From NCBI GenBank assembly GCA_032191485.1, contig JAVDOI010000005.1, positions 1,820,001-1,884,000 on the forward strand: DNA of 64,000 nt, written 5' to 3'. Below, piece after piece: positions 1 through 10,785 of this stretch; position 1 is the first letter of the stretch; each line of letters begins with the position of its first letter. Source of the DNA: Leptoclinus maculatus (lineage: Eukaryota > Chordata > Actinopteri > Perciformes > Stichaeidae). Made by a program: the position numbers and the translations under genes. The notes beneath the pieces are model-generated. The model had not been told where the DNA came from. It made no database searches and worked only from the letters and a program-made list of their open reading frames with translations.

Positions 1-780
1 TAAAAGGCCTTGCGTGGGTCCTGGGTAGCCCCCAGACAAAGCCCCAAAGGCCCACTTTAAAGGCTTGAAGTGAAGAATAAATGGCACGAAAATGCAAAAT
101 AGTAGTGTGGGAAAATTTTGAATCAAAACTATTCATACAGCCAGCTATGCAAATTTGTGACAGAGGACAAACTACTGGGATCCTATTGACTGTTTGCTGG
201 GCTGTCTTCCTCAGGTTTAACATTGGCACAGCTGTTTCAGAGCCATGAGACCAGTGATGTGACTGGCTGAGAGAGGGTTTAGTAATCATCCTTCTGATGT
301 AATCACCCAACTTATCCTCATACAACGGTTTGTATGATATCCTCCGAAAAGTTACTCATTTTTTGTGCATTTTCCTACGAAAGCCTTCAACACGTGTCTA
401 TTTCCACTCATTACATGCATATGGTCTTTTCAAAATAAACTTCTGTCTTCAAAGGAAACTCACATTTTAAGGCAAAAAAACGACTTGGTTTTGGAATACA
501 TCGTCGTTTGGGTTAAAATAACCAGGGACGTACCATTACTGAAGCATGCAAGTTACGTGACAAAAATCTTGTTATTGACTCATTTCACATGGGGAATAAA
601 CTGCGGTCTACTGGCTGAAAGATCGCTGTTTGTTGGACCCGTCCACCTCCACCCCAGCCCCCCCCATGTGTGATTTAGAGGTCTTTATACGTCCTCTTTC
701 AAGATTATGTCGATAACATACCAAAAAATGACGTAGAATATCTACAAATTACTGCGCATGATATTTCGTAGGTACACCGA
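1..780. other. No gene seen; old repeat segment
   Basis: I see no convincing coding sequence here. The stretch at about 310-400 resembles 35060-35160: both share the words 'atcctcatacaa', 'gaaaagttactc' and 'ctacgaaagcc'. It is therefore an interspersed repeat of unknown class. The rest is unassigned. Confidence 0.5.
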
Positions 781-870
781 CCAAACACACCGACCAATTA
801 CATGCGTTGTAAATCACATCACATGATGCTGCTCTGCCAATCAAATATGTGTATTCTGATAAACTTCCCG
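781..870 (+). repeat. Interspersed repeat shared with 39190-39280
   Basis: The words 'cacaccgaccaattacatgc' and 'caatcaaatatgtgtattc' occur in the same order and orientation at 39190-39280. The second copy joins hAT-B-related sequence on its right, so both may be the upstream part of an old hAT element. The class is an inference. Confidence 0.5.
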
Positions 871-1142
871 ACTCAAGTGAGATTTACACACACAGGAGAG
901 ACGGGCGAGAGACCGAGTAGTCGGAGTAGTACGTGTGTCAGAGAAGTGTTGGTGTTACATTCCTTTTTCTACTGGTCCAGGGGATGAGTAGGGACGAACA
1001 CGCAACAATTTTTATTTGTAAATAAAAACATAATAAACAAATGGTCCAACGTGGAATTAACCATAAACAATATTTATTTTACTCGTGTATTTTGATGTAT
1101 GGTATCTAATTTGAACTGTTTCACTTTCCTGTTAATGTCCCA

Positions 1143-1680
1143 TCAAAAGCTTTTACCAGGGAATGTCGAATACTCCCAACAATTGTACAGGACAGTCGAT
1201 GCTATATTTCCGTTAATTCCACCCTGAATTCTAATCCAGTATAATAGTGCTAACTCAGTTCTCCTCAGATGTAATGGCAGTTCCCTGGATTCCACCATCA
1301 ATGCATTAATGGGTGTGGTTTTTGCTGCTGCTTCGTACACCAAGCAATATCCATATAAGTTATCTTCAAAGCCCTGTATAAATGTAGTAATGCTTCTTTA
1401 TCAGCTCCCCATTCAAATCTGACCACACATCTCATTACATTTAACACCTTTTTACATTTGGTCTCAATATTTTCAATATGATTTTTCCATGTATATTTTT
1501 CATCAAACTATAAACCAAGATATTTAAATACTCTAGCTCTATCCATGGGCTTACTGTATGATGTTAGCCCCTGTCCATTACCTATTTTCTTTTTGGTAAT
1601 CAGCATATAGCATGATTTTTCAACTGAAATTTTGAATCCCCATAAGACCATTTCTCTACAACATCATTCTGTATACTTTT
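1143..1680 (-). pseudogene. LINE reverse transcriptase C-terminal fragment (I/Nimb-like)
   Basis: Read on the minus strand from about 1680 to 1143, the peptide follows the thumb and post-RT region of an I/Nimb-type non-LTR retrotransposon. A 'YLG' motif is followed by 'YTWKNHIENI', then a 'LYRALKITY' to 'YGYCLVY' segment, and ends in a 'LPLHLRRTELALLYW' block. An in-frame stop lies just after YLG (near 1508) and a frameshift near 1350 splits the fragment, so it is dead. Its left end abuts sequence of unknown origin and its right end abuts the L2 tail at 1683. The clade is from memory of family motifs. ORF1-like sequence in the same orientation at 4487-5319 could come from the same insertion. 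Confidence 0.7.
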
Positions 1681-1682
1681 CA

Positions 1683-2930
1683 TTACATTAGTCATTTAGC
1701 AGATGCTTTTATCCAAAGTAACTTACAATAAGTGTATTCAACATAGGTATTCAAGAGAACCACTAGTCACCAGAAGTCATAAGTGCGTCTCCTTTTTTAA
1801 ACAAGCATCTAAGAGCATAAACCAGAGCAAAAGTACAGTGCAGAAACAAACAAATACGAATACAATAAGTGCAACAAGCTAATATGAATACAATAAGTGC
1901 TAAGTGGAAGGCTCAGGGTAGTACTTCTTGAAGAGGTGAGTTTTCAGCCTGATGAAAGATGGGCAGCGACTCTGCTGTCCTGACGTCAGAGCCTGACGGT
2001 CTGATGGCCGACGCCGGGGCTCCGGCAAGTAGTGAGTTGCAGTAGTCCAGGCGGGAGATGACAAGAGCCTGAATGAGCACCTGCGCCGTCTCCTCAGTGA
2101 GGAAGGGGCGAATCCTCCTGATGTTGTAGAGCAGGAATCTGCAGGAGCGTGTAACCGATGCAATGTTTGCTGTGAATGACAGTTGGTCATCCAGGGTCAC
2201 ACTCAGATTCCTCGCAGTCCGAGTTGGCGTCACCACGGTATCATCAATGGTGATGGACGGGTCTCGGTGCGGGCAACCCTTCCCCGGGAGGAACAGTAGC
2301 TCGGTTTTGTCCAGGTTGAGCTTCAGGTGGTGTGTCGCCATCCACTTCGAGATGTCAGCCAAGCACGCAGCAATGTGTGCCTCCACTTGAGTGTCACCGG
2401 GGGGGAAATGACAAGACCAGCTGGGTGTCATCGGCATAACAATGGTAAGACAAGTCATGCGAGCGAATAACAGAACCCAGAGATGTTGTGTAGAGCGAGA
2501 AGAGGAAGGGGCCCAGAAATTAACCATGTGCAACCCCCGTAGTCAGCAAGCGTGGTTCCGACACGGCCCCCCTCCATGTCACCTGGTAGGATCGACCTGT
2601 CAGGTAGGATGCAAACAGAGAGAGTGCAGAGCCTGAGATGCCCATCCCCTCGATGGTGGAGAGGAGGATCTGGTGGTTTACCGTGTCAAACGCCGCAGAC
2701 AGGTCCAGGAGAATCAGGACAGAGGAGAGAGAGTTTGCTCTCGCAGCGTGAAGTGACTCTGTCACCGCAAGGAGGGCTGTCTCTGTCGAGTGACCCACCT
2801 TGAACCCGGACTGGTGGGGGTCCAAGAGGTTGTTCTGGTGGAGGTAGGAAGACAGTTGGTAATATGGAGGGGATAAACAGGTAAGCCTTGTAAGCCTTGT
2901 TTTCCCATGCAAATGGAGCAGTTGTGACAA
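1683..2930 (-). pseudogene. 5'-truncated L2-type LINE (reverse transcriptase and 3' tail)
   Basis: The minus strand carries the palm to thumb part of an L2-clade reverse transcriptase. In order these are 'QSGFKVGHSTETALL', 'LLDLSAAFDTVNH', a catalytic YADD box (codons at 2427-2438, followed by TQL), 'HHLKLNLDKTELL' and 'SRLDYCNSLLAG'. The palm and the YADD box sit in different frames, and the protein falls apart after SLLAG, so at least two frameshifts exist. The left end (1683-1760) is the widespread fish L2 3' tail containing 'catttagcagatgctttt'. The endonuclease and ORF1 are missing, as is usual for a 5'-truncated LINE copy. The right boundary, at about 2885-2930, is approximate. Confidence 0.85.
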
Positions 2931-3050
2931 AAGACTGATGTGAACAGCGAATAAATGGCAGTTTTTCTTTCTGCAGCTACGCCGGCCACCTCCTCACCAC
3001 GGGAAAGATGGTGACAACTGCACATTTCTATTTCAGGAATATCTACCAGT

Positions 3051-3313
3051 TTGTGCAATACTTTTGAGAGACCCCGGCCCCCCTCTGCAGACTGTCCAAG
3101 CTCCAAATCACCGCTGTGGTCCGCTGTAGTCCGCTCTGAAAGACATAACCTTGCGCTCTTTTCAGAGTGCATGGAGACCGAGGACAATCCGTTCCTAAGA
3201 TACACTTTCTACGGCTACTTTTCGGCCTTGGTGGCCTCCATGTACGGCCACCGCCCTGGGGTATTAACGAACATGACGGTCCTTGGGATGTCATGTTCGA
3301 AGTCAATTATTAA
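3051..3313 (+). pseudogene. Orphan coding fragment, possibly Crypton-type tyrosine recombinase
   Basis: An open stretch on the plus strand contains the protein-like run 'ENPFLRYTFYGYFSAL'-type residues (here with D for the second residue) followed by 'MYGHRPGVLTNMTV'. This resembles a segment I recall from uncharacterised fish proteins related to tyrosine recombinases (Cryptons), but I cannot verify it here. Reading stays open into the neighbouring hAT terminal repeat, so the apparent end at 3377 is artificial. No catalytic residues are visible. It could instead be an exon piece carried by another transposon. Confidence 0.3.
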
Positions 3314-3321
3314 CGATAGAG

Positions 3322-4478
3322 TAGGGCTGCACGATTATGGCCAAAATCATAATCGCGATTATTTTGATCAATATTGAGATCACGATTATTCATCACGATT
3401 ATTCATTAATTTTAGGGACAACATCTTTGTATTGCACTTTATATATGTGCACGTGACGGATGGAGCTGCTGCCATGTTAGCATAGCCTAGCACCGATCGA
3501 TCCGAGCTCCATTGAGAAAACAAGTATTTTAAAAGTTATTTGCTTGCGGAGAGAACTAACAAAACATGAATTCAGACAAATCGGCATCATTAGGTAGTTA
3601 TTTCGGAGTCCCTTTTTGTCGGTTTATTGCAGTTAAATCACAGCCAAATCAGTTTATTTGGGGCTCATACAGCCGTAGTAAACAGCGGACGTGTGGCTTG
3701 CTAGACGCAGTGAATACATCTTGATCAAATCCACGGAGCTGCTCCGGATGATGTTATTAACCCAGACATGACGGCGTTTAGTTTCCCGTGATATCTGGGA
3801 CTTCCACAACACGTACTAAGCAGAAATAGAGGTTATTTTTTCCATGGTTGATGGCGGACAGTTGAACGGCTTTCAGGGCGATAAGCCCCGCCCCCTCTCC
3901 AGCGCGTCCAGCGCGATTCGCGCGAATGAACACAAATGGTCCCTGGCGAGACCGGCGGTGCGATGGACGCGAATTTGCGGCGCGATGAATTCGCACCTTG
4001 ATTGGTGTGAACGCAGCATAACGCACTCTGTGCATATGATTTTTTCTTGTTTAACATCACTTGCCCTAAATTCAAAAAACTTCCAGATAACTGATGATGA
4101 TCCTTTTCGAGGGGCTAGCTCCTCGCCTTCTGCTCCTGACATTTTATTTACCTTTCACACGACACCCGTGACCGTCTGCTCTCTGTTCTGTTGGCTGTCT
4201 CTCTACTCTTCTACTAATACCGGAGTCGACTGCAGACAGAACTTTCTTTGAGGCTGCCGCTGCAGGGTGCGTGCATGACACCTCCATGACACCTCCCATC
4301 TCGTTCTCCCCCTGGTGGTTGGCTGACTCTTAGTTGAGGAAGCGCTTGATTTGATATGTAGCAGAGCACGCATTTTAAACAATAGTTTAGTAGTCAATAT
4401 CGCCGACGATCATGCTCATTTAATCGTGGCAGCCAAAATCGTGATCGCGATTAAAATTTGATTAATTGTGCAGCCCTA
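3322..4478. mobile_element. Non-autonomous hAT element (hAT-A) with 8-bp TSD
   Basis: The terminal inverted repeats are 'tagggctgcacgatta' at the left and its complement ending 'gtgcagcccta' at the right. The subterminal sequence is rich in 'atcgcgatt' on both sides. The flanks are CGATAGAG (3314-3321) and TGATAGAG (4479-4486), an 8-bp duplication with one C/T difference, which fits hAT transposition. No transposase is present. The interior holds a Harbinger-like fragment (3459-4018), so this copy carries a second transposon. It lies between an orphan coding fragment and a LINE ORF1 fragment. Confidence 0.85.
3459..4018 (+). mobile_element. PIF/Harbinger-like non-autonomous element, left-truncated (copy 1)
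   Basis: From 'gatggagctgctgcc' to the terminal 'tggtgtgaacgcagca' this segment follows the complete copy at 42330-43340. About 440 bp of the left half, including the left terminal repeat, is missing. The right end is followed by TAA, the 3-bp target type of this group. It contains a 52-codon ATG-started ORF (3566-3724) also present in the other two copies. It is nested in hAT-A. Confidence 0.75.
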
Positions 4479-4486
4479 TGATAGAG

Positions 4487-5319
4487 TCTGTGTTTTTTCT
4501 CCACTTCTTTTAGAAGTAATATGTTTTGCATTAATCACTTTCCCTCCTTTCAGTTCTGTCTTAATTTCCTCCATTGTGACAGATATTGGGACTCCAGAGA
4601 TGACTCCCCTATGTCTAGCAGCTGAGCCAGGAACATGGGTTTGAACCTTTTTCCCATCCAGGATGTTTGTTTTCAGTAGCGTATTTTGTTCTCTACTCAC
4701 TGCATATATACAAGTATTCGCTTGTTATTCAAGTACTTTGCAAACTCCACTTTTCCTCCATCCTTCTCTAGAGCTTTAGCCAACATTAAGAGATGGAAAT
4801 ACTCATCAAACACAACTATGACTTTCCAATCGTTATTTTGGATTTCAGCCCTGGCATTTGACTAGCCCTCGCTCTCTTCACCGTTTCAGCCGTCTCTGCT
4901 CCTGAACTGCTTGAATTACTACCATTTTTCTTTCTTTTGTTCTGCACTTTCTGCCAATCCATACTTCCATAGTCCCAACTTTCATCCTCACTCCCAAAAG
5001 CCATGATTGTTACATTCATGATACAGTTGTTTGTAGGTACTGCATACTCGTTCCAATCCAATCTCACTGTCAAAAACCAATCCTTCCGTCCTCTCGAACG
5101 CGAGCTGAACTCCTGAGGCTTCCTTCTTTTATCCTTGGCTCTCACTCTGCTGATTGGCCAGCATGAAGTTGGTGCAACCCATGGAGCAGCACGACCGGCC
5201 CCCACAGGTGGAACCCAATCACTTGATTGACACAGGATAGGAAATGAGGGAGGGAAAGAAAGAAGGGCAGGAGGGGAGAAAACACACAACGAAAGGGAGC
5301 GTGTTTGAGTTATCAGCAA
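4487..5319 (-). pseudogene. LINE ORF1 (gag-like) fragment, I/Nimb type
   Basis: Two minus-strand open segments, 5319-4816 and 4700-4476, form a broken ORF1. The likely start is near 5003, where the acidic peptide 'MAFGSEDESWDYGSMDW' begins, followed by a Lys/Ser-rich linker. The second segment carries 'GKKVQTHVPGSAARHRGVISG' type sequence and 'VTMEEIKTELKGGKV', which I recognise from I/Nimb-like LINE ORF1 proteins of fish. At least one frameshift or stop lies between the two (4700-4816). The zinc knuckles expected further on are absent because hAT-A and other sequence interrupt the element. The part upstream of 5003 would be 5' UTR. Confidence 0.65.
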
Positions 5320-6845
5320 ATATGAAAAACTAACTTATTGACATCAATAGAATTATTAATGTCAGTAAGATTATTAACAATTATTAATAATAACAGGGAC
5401 CAGTAACTAGTGTTCACTCACAATGTCGATAGTCAAAGTACTATTACACATTCAGAGTGAAAGTGAAGGTTTGAGTACGGGCACAGACCACATATCAGAT
5501 ATTATCATAATACATGCACAAAGTAATCACAGACAGCTGCTCTTTAAAGTATAACAGAGTTTATTAAATTCCAATAATAATGATCAAGTCAACTAATATC
5601 TAAAACTAACAACAACTAGTATACATTTATGAGCATGCTATCTAAAATCAACAAACAAATCTGTGGTGAGAGTGTGTGTGTGTCTGTGTCTGGGGCAGAG
5701 GTGAGAAAGCAGCTCAGACAATGGCAGATGCAATCTAAAATGTGGCACGTAACGTGGGACTACAAGTTGAAGATTGATCGAACTATCAAAATGTAGTTTC
5801 GCAAGTGACCACGCCTCGTGAGACCGCAAAATGGCGCGAAACTCTAAAATGGTGAGAGACAGTAGAAATTGCGTTATTTACATGTGTCTAAAGTAGTTAG
5901 CTCAACCAGTATATACATGTAGCTATATGTGTGTGTGTGTGTGTTAGTAGAAGAAGAGAGAAAGCAAACAAAACAAAATAAATCGTCACCACCGCGGTGA
6001 AATACGGACGATTGTTATTTCACCACAGAAACCCGGCTGACGATCTAAAAACACGATTGTCATTTCTACACAACATTAACAATCTCGGTCGTTAATCTCG
6101 GCGATTATTGAGCATACACACCACGTTATAACAATAACACAGTAACTTAAGCAAAACAAACAAGATAATAAATACAATGACCTAACTAAGCCCAGACACC
6201 AAGTAAGCCCTTACTGTGAGATGGCTCTTTAATGGTCGACGTGGTCCTTCTGAGTTAGTGTTCAACTCGGCCACGGAGCTTCCAGCTGTGCAGCGATAAA
6301 CTCTCTGTTTGTGAGAGTTTTTTTCCTTATAACCGGCACAAAGTCTACGTGATTAAAAAGATAATTTGTCCTCCTCTTTCTCTGAAGAATGCGTTTCTTC
6401 CTTCTGCAGGCAAGTTGTCCGCTTCTCCTTTTTCAGGAGGCAAACAACAAAAACTTAATTCGTCCAGCGAATCCAAAACTGTGACCTAAGTTTGTTTAAA
6501 AAAACTGCTGCCTTCGTACCTCCTTCTCCAATGCGAGTCAGACGGGAAGGGCGGTGTGTTCAGGCTCGCGCTGTGGTTTTATTAAACGTGGGTCCTCTGG
6601 TCATAAAATTGGCGGTGCCAGCATTAAGTTTGGGCTGTAACTCTAGGTGTGGCACATTCTTTGGTCCCTGGGTGTCTTATCAACTCAGATCAGGCCTTTT
6701 GCTGAACAAACAGGCCCAAGTCTTTTCCTTTGTTTAAAGCACATGGTGACCCTAAGCACATGGTCCCAACAGAAGTTATTCCTCATGGCGTTCTCCAAAA
6801 AGAGAAAAGTGGATAATGAGACCAGACAGACCAGAGCCTTTGGGC
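5320..6845. other. No gene seen; possible degraded LTR-like sequence
   Basis: This 1.5-kb stretch has no convincing ORF. It includes a short (TG)n run near 5930-5942 and a 'gagtttattaaa' motif near 5550 that would be a polyadenylation-type signal on the minus strand, as in the LTRs of this window. I could not define terminal repeats or a TSD, so I leave it unclassified. Confidence 0.4.
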
Positions 6846-9075
6846 CCTAGGCCTTTTTTTTGGCTTCTGCTCGAAAATACTATACCCATACTCAAAGGGG
6901 CCTTACTCTCTAACTACAAGGTCTATTTGAATAATTTCAATGGATTAATAACTCTAAGAAGGGTTTGCTCATATGAATTGTGTACATATTGTGTATATGT
7001 TACTGGTTAATAGCTGATGAAGATGGAACACAGCTCCACTTTGAAAATGTCAGGTTTGCATGGTGAAAAAGCACTATTATTGATAATACTATATTAAATG
7101 AGGCTCAGTAAAGCATAAAAACCACCCAGCACCATAGCAAACAATGGCAGTAGTCACCCACAAAAGAATTGGAGTGAATAGAGTGAAGTAGGCCAGAGTT
7201 AGAGACATAAACGTACGAGAGGTTACGAAAGGTCGTCATTTGAGAAACAGCCTCTCCAGCTGTTCCATTGTACTTTTATAACTTAAATAACGATATATTT
7301 AACTTCCTTTATCCTTCTACATGCACAATCTATCATATACAGCAGTTTGGAATCATTTTGAAGAGCTAGAACCCTCTCCAAAGCCTCTCTGTGCCGGCGA
7401 CCTACGGCAGAATGCGCTATAACGTGTGTGTATTGGACCATTGTTGATCCTGTGATTGGTCAATTCCATACTACGACATCTCTAAACACGTGTTATGATC
7501 TGGCCAATGTGGTGGAGGCATTTTTTTTTTTCATTGAGAGAGTCGTTTTCCGGAAAATCCTGATTCATGCAGCCGAACCTTGCGTAAAAGCACGAGTCTA
7601 CTTAATGTGAAACGTGGTCCTCTGAGCTCATTTGACCCCCCTTTCTCCAGGAAAGAGTTTTATTAGACAGGAAATAGACCGGGGAAGCCAATTTCAGCCG
7701 ACAAAATGGATTTGGAGCAGTGTTTTATAATTTTTCTTCGAATGGTGAGTCAAATTCATAATTATTCTGCCGGCTGTAAGGCGTGTTTATGTCTTGCTCT
7801 ATTGCCTGTAACGTTTGAACCGTTTACCGGAGAGTAAATCCGAAGTGTTCAGTAGATTCCGGGTGGAATGCTAATGTTGCTAACTAGTGTTATAGGTAGA
7901 AGTTACGAACAAAGGGGCACAGAGGGGGGGTGGGCCTCTGACCCCAGAGCCTCTGCTGCTGCGACTTTCAGCAAGTGAGGTCTCACCAAAAACGAACTGG
8001 ATCCGGTTTTAAAAGTGTAACAAGTATTTTAATATCAAATGCAAACTGAATTAACTATCAATAGTAAATGCTCTCGAGAACAGAGATCACACACTTTCAC
8101 TCTCACAAGCGATCATGTGGGGTCTCCTCTCTGTTCCCTCAAACAAAGCTTTTATACTGCAGAAAAGACTGGGAGGTCAGATCGTCATAAAAACTGCAGG
8201 TGAGCCAATCGGTGTTTTACTTATACATTGATCATCTTGGCTAATGTCTTGAGCCAATCAATGTCTGGCTTATTTAGAACCTCATGGCCACAAGTCGACT
8301 CCGTCTCTCCACTGCTGGAGTCATCACAGCTGGAGACATCCTTTGTAGTCATCACCCTGGCATTGTCTTCTCCGCATTCCTGCTGCTTTTATGGTCTCAC
8401 TGTCTCCCTGTCTCCTATGCTTCTACTTCATGCCTCATGAAGATGTTCCTAAATCACTAAGATATTCCCTAAATCTGACCCTATCTGACCCTTTTAATAC
8501 TTATTCTCTTACAGTGTTTAATACTTCAGTGTTTAATACTTGTATGGCTTAATACATTCAATGTGTCAATATACTGTAATATATAATATCCTCTATCTGT
8601 AAACCTCCTGTAAACATAATACATCTCATAGATAAATATATTGCAACTCTTTAACCCATGGTAACATTCTTATTATTTTGACACTTCTATTCACCACAAG
8701 AGGTGCTAATAATCATACTAAACTAATTATAATACTAAAATCCTACTAATACTATTTTCAATACTGAAATCCTTCACACTAGCAAGCATTAGCTTGGAAG
8801 CTAATAGATCGCCGTTGGGAGGTCTTTTCCGACTGCGTATTCCGTGAAATTAAAGCGAAAAAATTACGATATTCTGCTAGAGGTTCGGAAGGTTCTGTTA
8901 GATTGTGTTTAATTGTGTTTTCAGTGTGTAAAATGTTAAACATAGTTCTGTTGGTCAGAAGTTCTTCGTTAAAACGGTATGCTACATGGTTGTAGCATTA
9001 TTATTATTTGTTTCTGAAAATTGCTTTCTTCGGTACCAGTCAGTACCAGTAGCCCCCCGGTGGGGGGGCTCTCAG
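6846..9075 (+). repeat. Unclassified 1.3-kb repeat, family C copy 1, split by a solo LTR
   Basis: The segments 6846-7887 and 8783-9075 match, in order, 62191-63500 (same strand) and 40434-41395 (opposite strand). Shared landmarks are 'actatacccatactcaaagg' near the left, 'catgcacaatctatca', 'gcgaaaaa', 'gttcgttaaaacggtatgct' and a terminal hairpin 'agccccccggtgggggggct'. No protein is conserved among the copies. A possible splice donor (GTGAGT) follows a short exon-like piece near 7745 in this copy and GTGAGTA in copy 3, so the repeat may contain a promoter and first exon of a larger element. The solo LTR at 7888-8778 interrupts it. Confidence 0.75.
7888..8778 (-). mobile_element. Solo LTR, endogenous retrovirus family LTR-A
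   Basis: On the minus strand the LTR runs from TGTGAAGG (complement of 8771-8778) to the end at 7888. It is flanked by CTAG on both sides (7884-7887 and 8779-8782), a perfect 4-bp TSD. It shares long stretches with the LTRs at 44046-44945, 58264-59169 and the proviral LTRs at 19661 and 23650. About 110 bp at its 3' end (7888-8000) is diverged from the others, which suggests a subfamily or a recombinant end. It interrupts repeat family C. Confidence 0.9.
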
Positions 9076-9139
9076 TAACCAATAATGGACAAACTCTTAT
9101 AGGTTCATTGTTCACACGTGCAGTTCAAAACCAGTGTGT

Positions 9140-9304
9140 CTCATATGTTCAGAGACCACGACGATTATTAAAAGTGATAATGTGAAGAGCCACTACGAGA
9201 CGAAGTACAAACCTTTTGAGCAAATGTATCCACTCACATCTGAAATGAAGTCACAGAAAATAAACAATCTAAGAGCCCAATATGATCAGAATGCTAACAC
9301 ATGA
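9140..9304 (+). pseudogene. hAT transposase N-terminal (BED finger side) fragment
   Basis: The plus frame reads 'NVKSHYETKYKPF' followed by 'EMKSQKINNLRAQYDQ' and stops at 9302-9304. The HYETKH-like histidine block, followed by a Lys/Ser-rich helix, is typical of the zinc-finger end of hAT transposases of the GTF2I-repeat/SCAN-like type. The upstream cysteines are not clearly in frame, so the finger is broken. Similar words ('ctaagagcccaatgtgatcag') occur at 39280-39300, so another remnant of this family lies there. Confidence 0.6.
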
Positions 9305-10064
9305 ATTCACTTTCCAACAATGATGTTAACAGAGAGGATAGAGATGAAACAAGTGGTTTAATACACAAAGTCACAAATGTATCTTATTAGAGGATGAGAA
9401 AAATATAATATTGTGTTTTTTTTGGTTGACATCATTTCACACCTGAATTAACTACATTTAAAGCTGCAGGACAATTCAGTGAAATTCTATTAAAATGAAG
9501 TACTTTATTTTAAGATGCATATTTTTCAAAAGCTTTCTGTTATTTATTCTGAAATGCATCCCTTATTTTACTTGAAACGAGAAAATAATATTGATTTATT
9601 ATTTGACTATCTATTATTTTTAATTCATCCAGTTCAATATGAAATATATAGATATAGATAAAGATATTATTCAATTAAACTTTCTTTATTTGTTTTGACA
9701 GTGAGTTGTTGACTACATACAGACTATAATACAACTGTTGGCTACTTCAATATATATGGAACTAAATCATAGCGCAAGTTAGACATTAGTGTGATATTCC
9801 AGATGAGGAAATTCTCTCTAACTGGACCTCTGGCCTACATGAACCCAAATAGAAGCAGAGGGTGCAAAATATTAAACTGAGGGTGCAATGTATACGTTTG
9901 CGTGAATTTTGCTACATACACAGTAGAGTAAATCAGGTTCCGAGCGCTGGGGGTTTGCACTGGCTGAAGGTGCAGTCCGTCTCCGGAGCTGCAGAAGTAG
10001 CAGCGGGGCTTCAGACATCTCTTGTCTATGTGAAAACCGTGCCGTCTATGTCTTTAAATCTTTA
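9305..10064. other. Non-coding hAT-associated repeat, also at 47880-48200
   Basis: Words such as 'tccaacaatgatgttaacag', 'caagtggtttaata', 'gactacatacagac' and 'gaggaaattctctc' occur here and at 47880-48150 in the same order. This is therefore the body of a dispersed element, probably the hAT whose N-terminal fragment precedes it. No intact ORF is present. Confidence 0.5.
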
Positions 10065-10215
10065 GGGCGGCTGTGGCTCAGACGTACAGCGGGTCGTCTT
10101 TCAATCAGAAAATTTCCAAATCCCGATGTGCAGGCTGGCACCTTGTACTGTAGCCCCTGTAAGAATGTGTGTGTAAATGGACGAATAATTGCAATGTACA
10201 GCGCTTTGCGCTCCA
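10065..10215 (+). mobile_element. tRNA-derived fish SINE, internally deleted
   Basis: The head 'gggcggctgtggctcag' followed by 'acgtacagc' is the A-box part of a tRNA-like SINE common in fish. The body continues with 'gtgtgtaaatggacgaat' and the 3' landmark 'gtacagcgctttgcg'. The B box and part of the middle are missing. Related body sequence lies in reverse at 24700-24890 and a tail at 53627-53690. It should not be annotated as a tRNA gene. Confidence 0.7.
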
Positions 10216-10468
10216 TTGTTGTAGTTGGTTTCCATGGTGCTGAACTAATCCAGAAGTAGATTGAGATTTTTCTTTTTTTTTTATTTCACAAAAAATTTGC
10301 AGGATCAGGCAAAGTATTTTCCCCAAAAATGTTTTTCTCCCTTTCGATTGTTTTTATCCCTCCATGTCCTCCTTCCCAGGAGTTGCAGATTTTATGGTTT
10401 GAGTTTAGATTTTACAGCGGTACCTTTACTTTCATCCTCCCTGTCAGAGTGTGTTTGTGTGTGTGTAG
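10216..10468. other. Intergenic, TG-rich flank of hAT-B
   Basis: No gene is seen. A short (GT)n stretch at 10451-10466 provides the target of the hAT-B insertion that follows. Confidence 0.4.
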
Positions 10469-10785
10469 CAGTGGTGGGCCGTCAGGGCCTGCAAAGCCTT
10501 CTCTGCTGGCCTAAACAGAATCACAAAGTTATATCTATTTTATAATTTAATATTTTTTCTTAAATACACTACATGTTTTATAATTTATAAAAAAAAAATT
10601 CCCATTATCTTATTTTCTCATTGCACAGCTACTGTCTTCCTCAGTTGCTCTGCTTCTAGTGCAGCTTGTTTTAAGTAGAGCTTTTATCCAATCAGATTTC
10701 ACCTCTGTGTCTCTCGGTAAGAAGAGAGGCCCGAGTATGAAGGCAAATCACTGTCAAAATCCGAGAGCGCAAATGAGATCCATGC

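Noticed and set aside
2163..2803. Plus-strand open frames over the L2 fragment
   Set aside because: They are antisense shadows of the minus-strand reverse transcriptase.
3314..3377. Extension of the orphan coding fragment to 3377
   Set aside because: After 3321 the frame is inside the hAT-A terminal repeat, so the last 19 codons are not part of the original gene.
10065..10140. tRNA gene
   Set aside because: The A-box-like head is followed by SINE body sequence. There is no B box, no cloverleaf and no CCA-side acceptor match, so it is a SINE.
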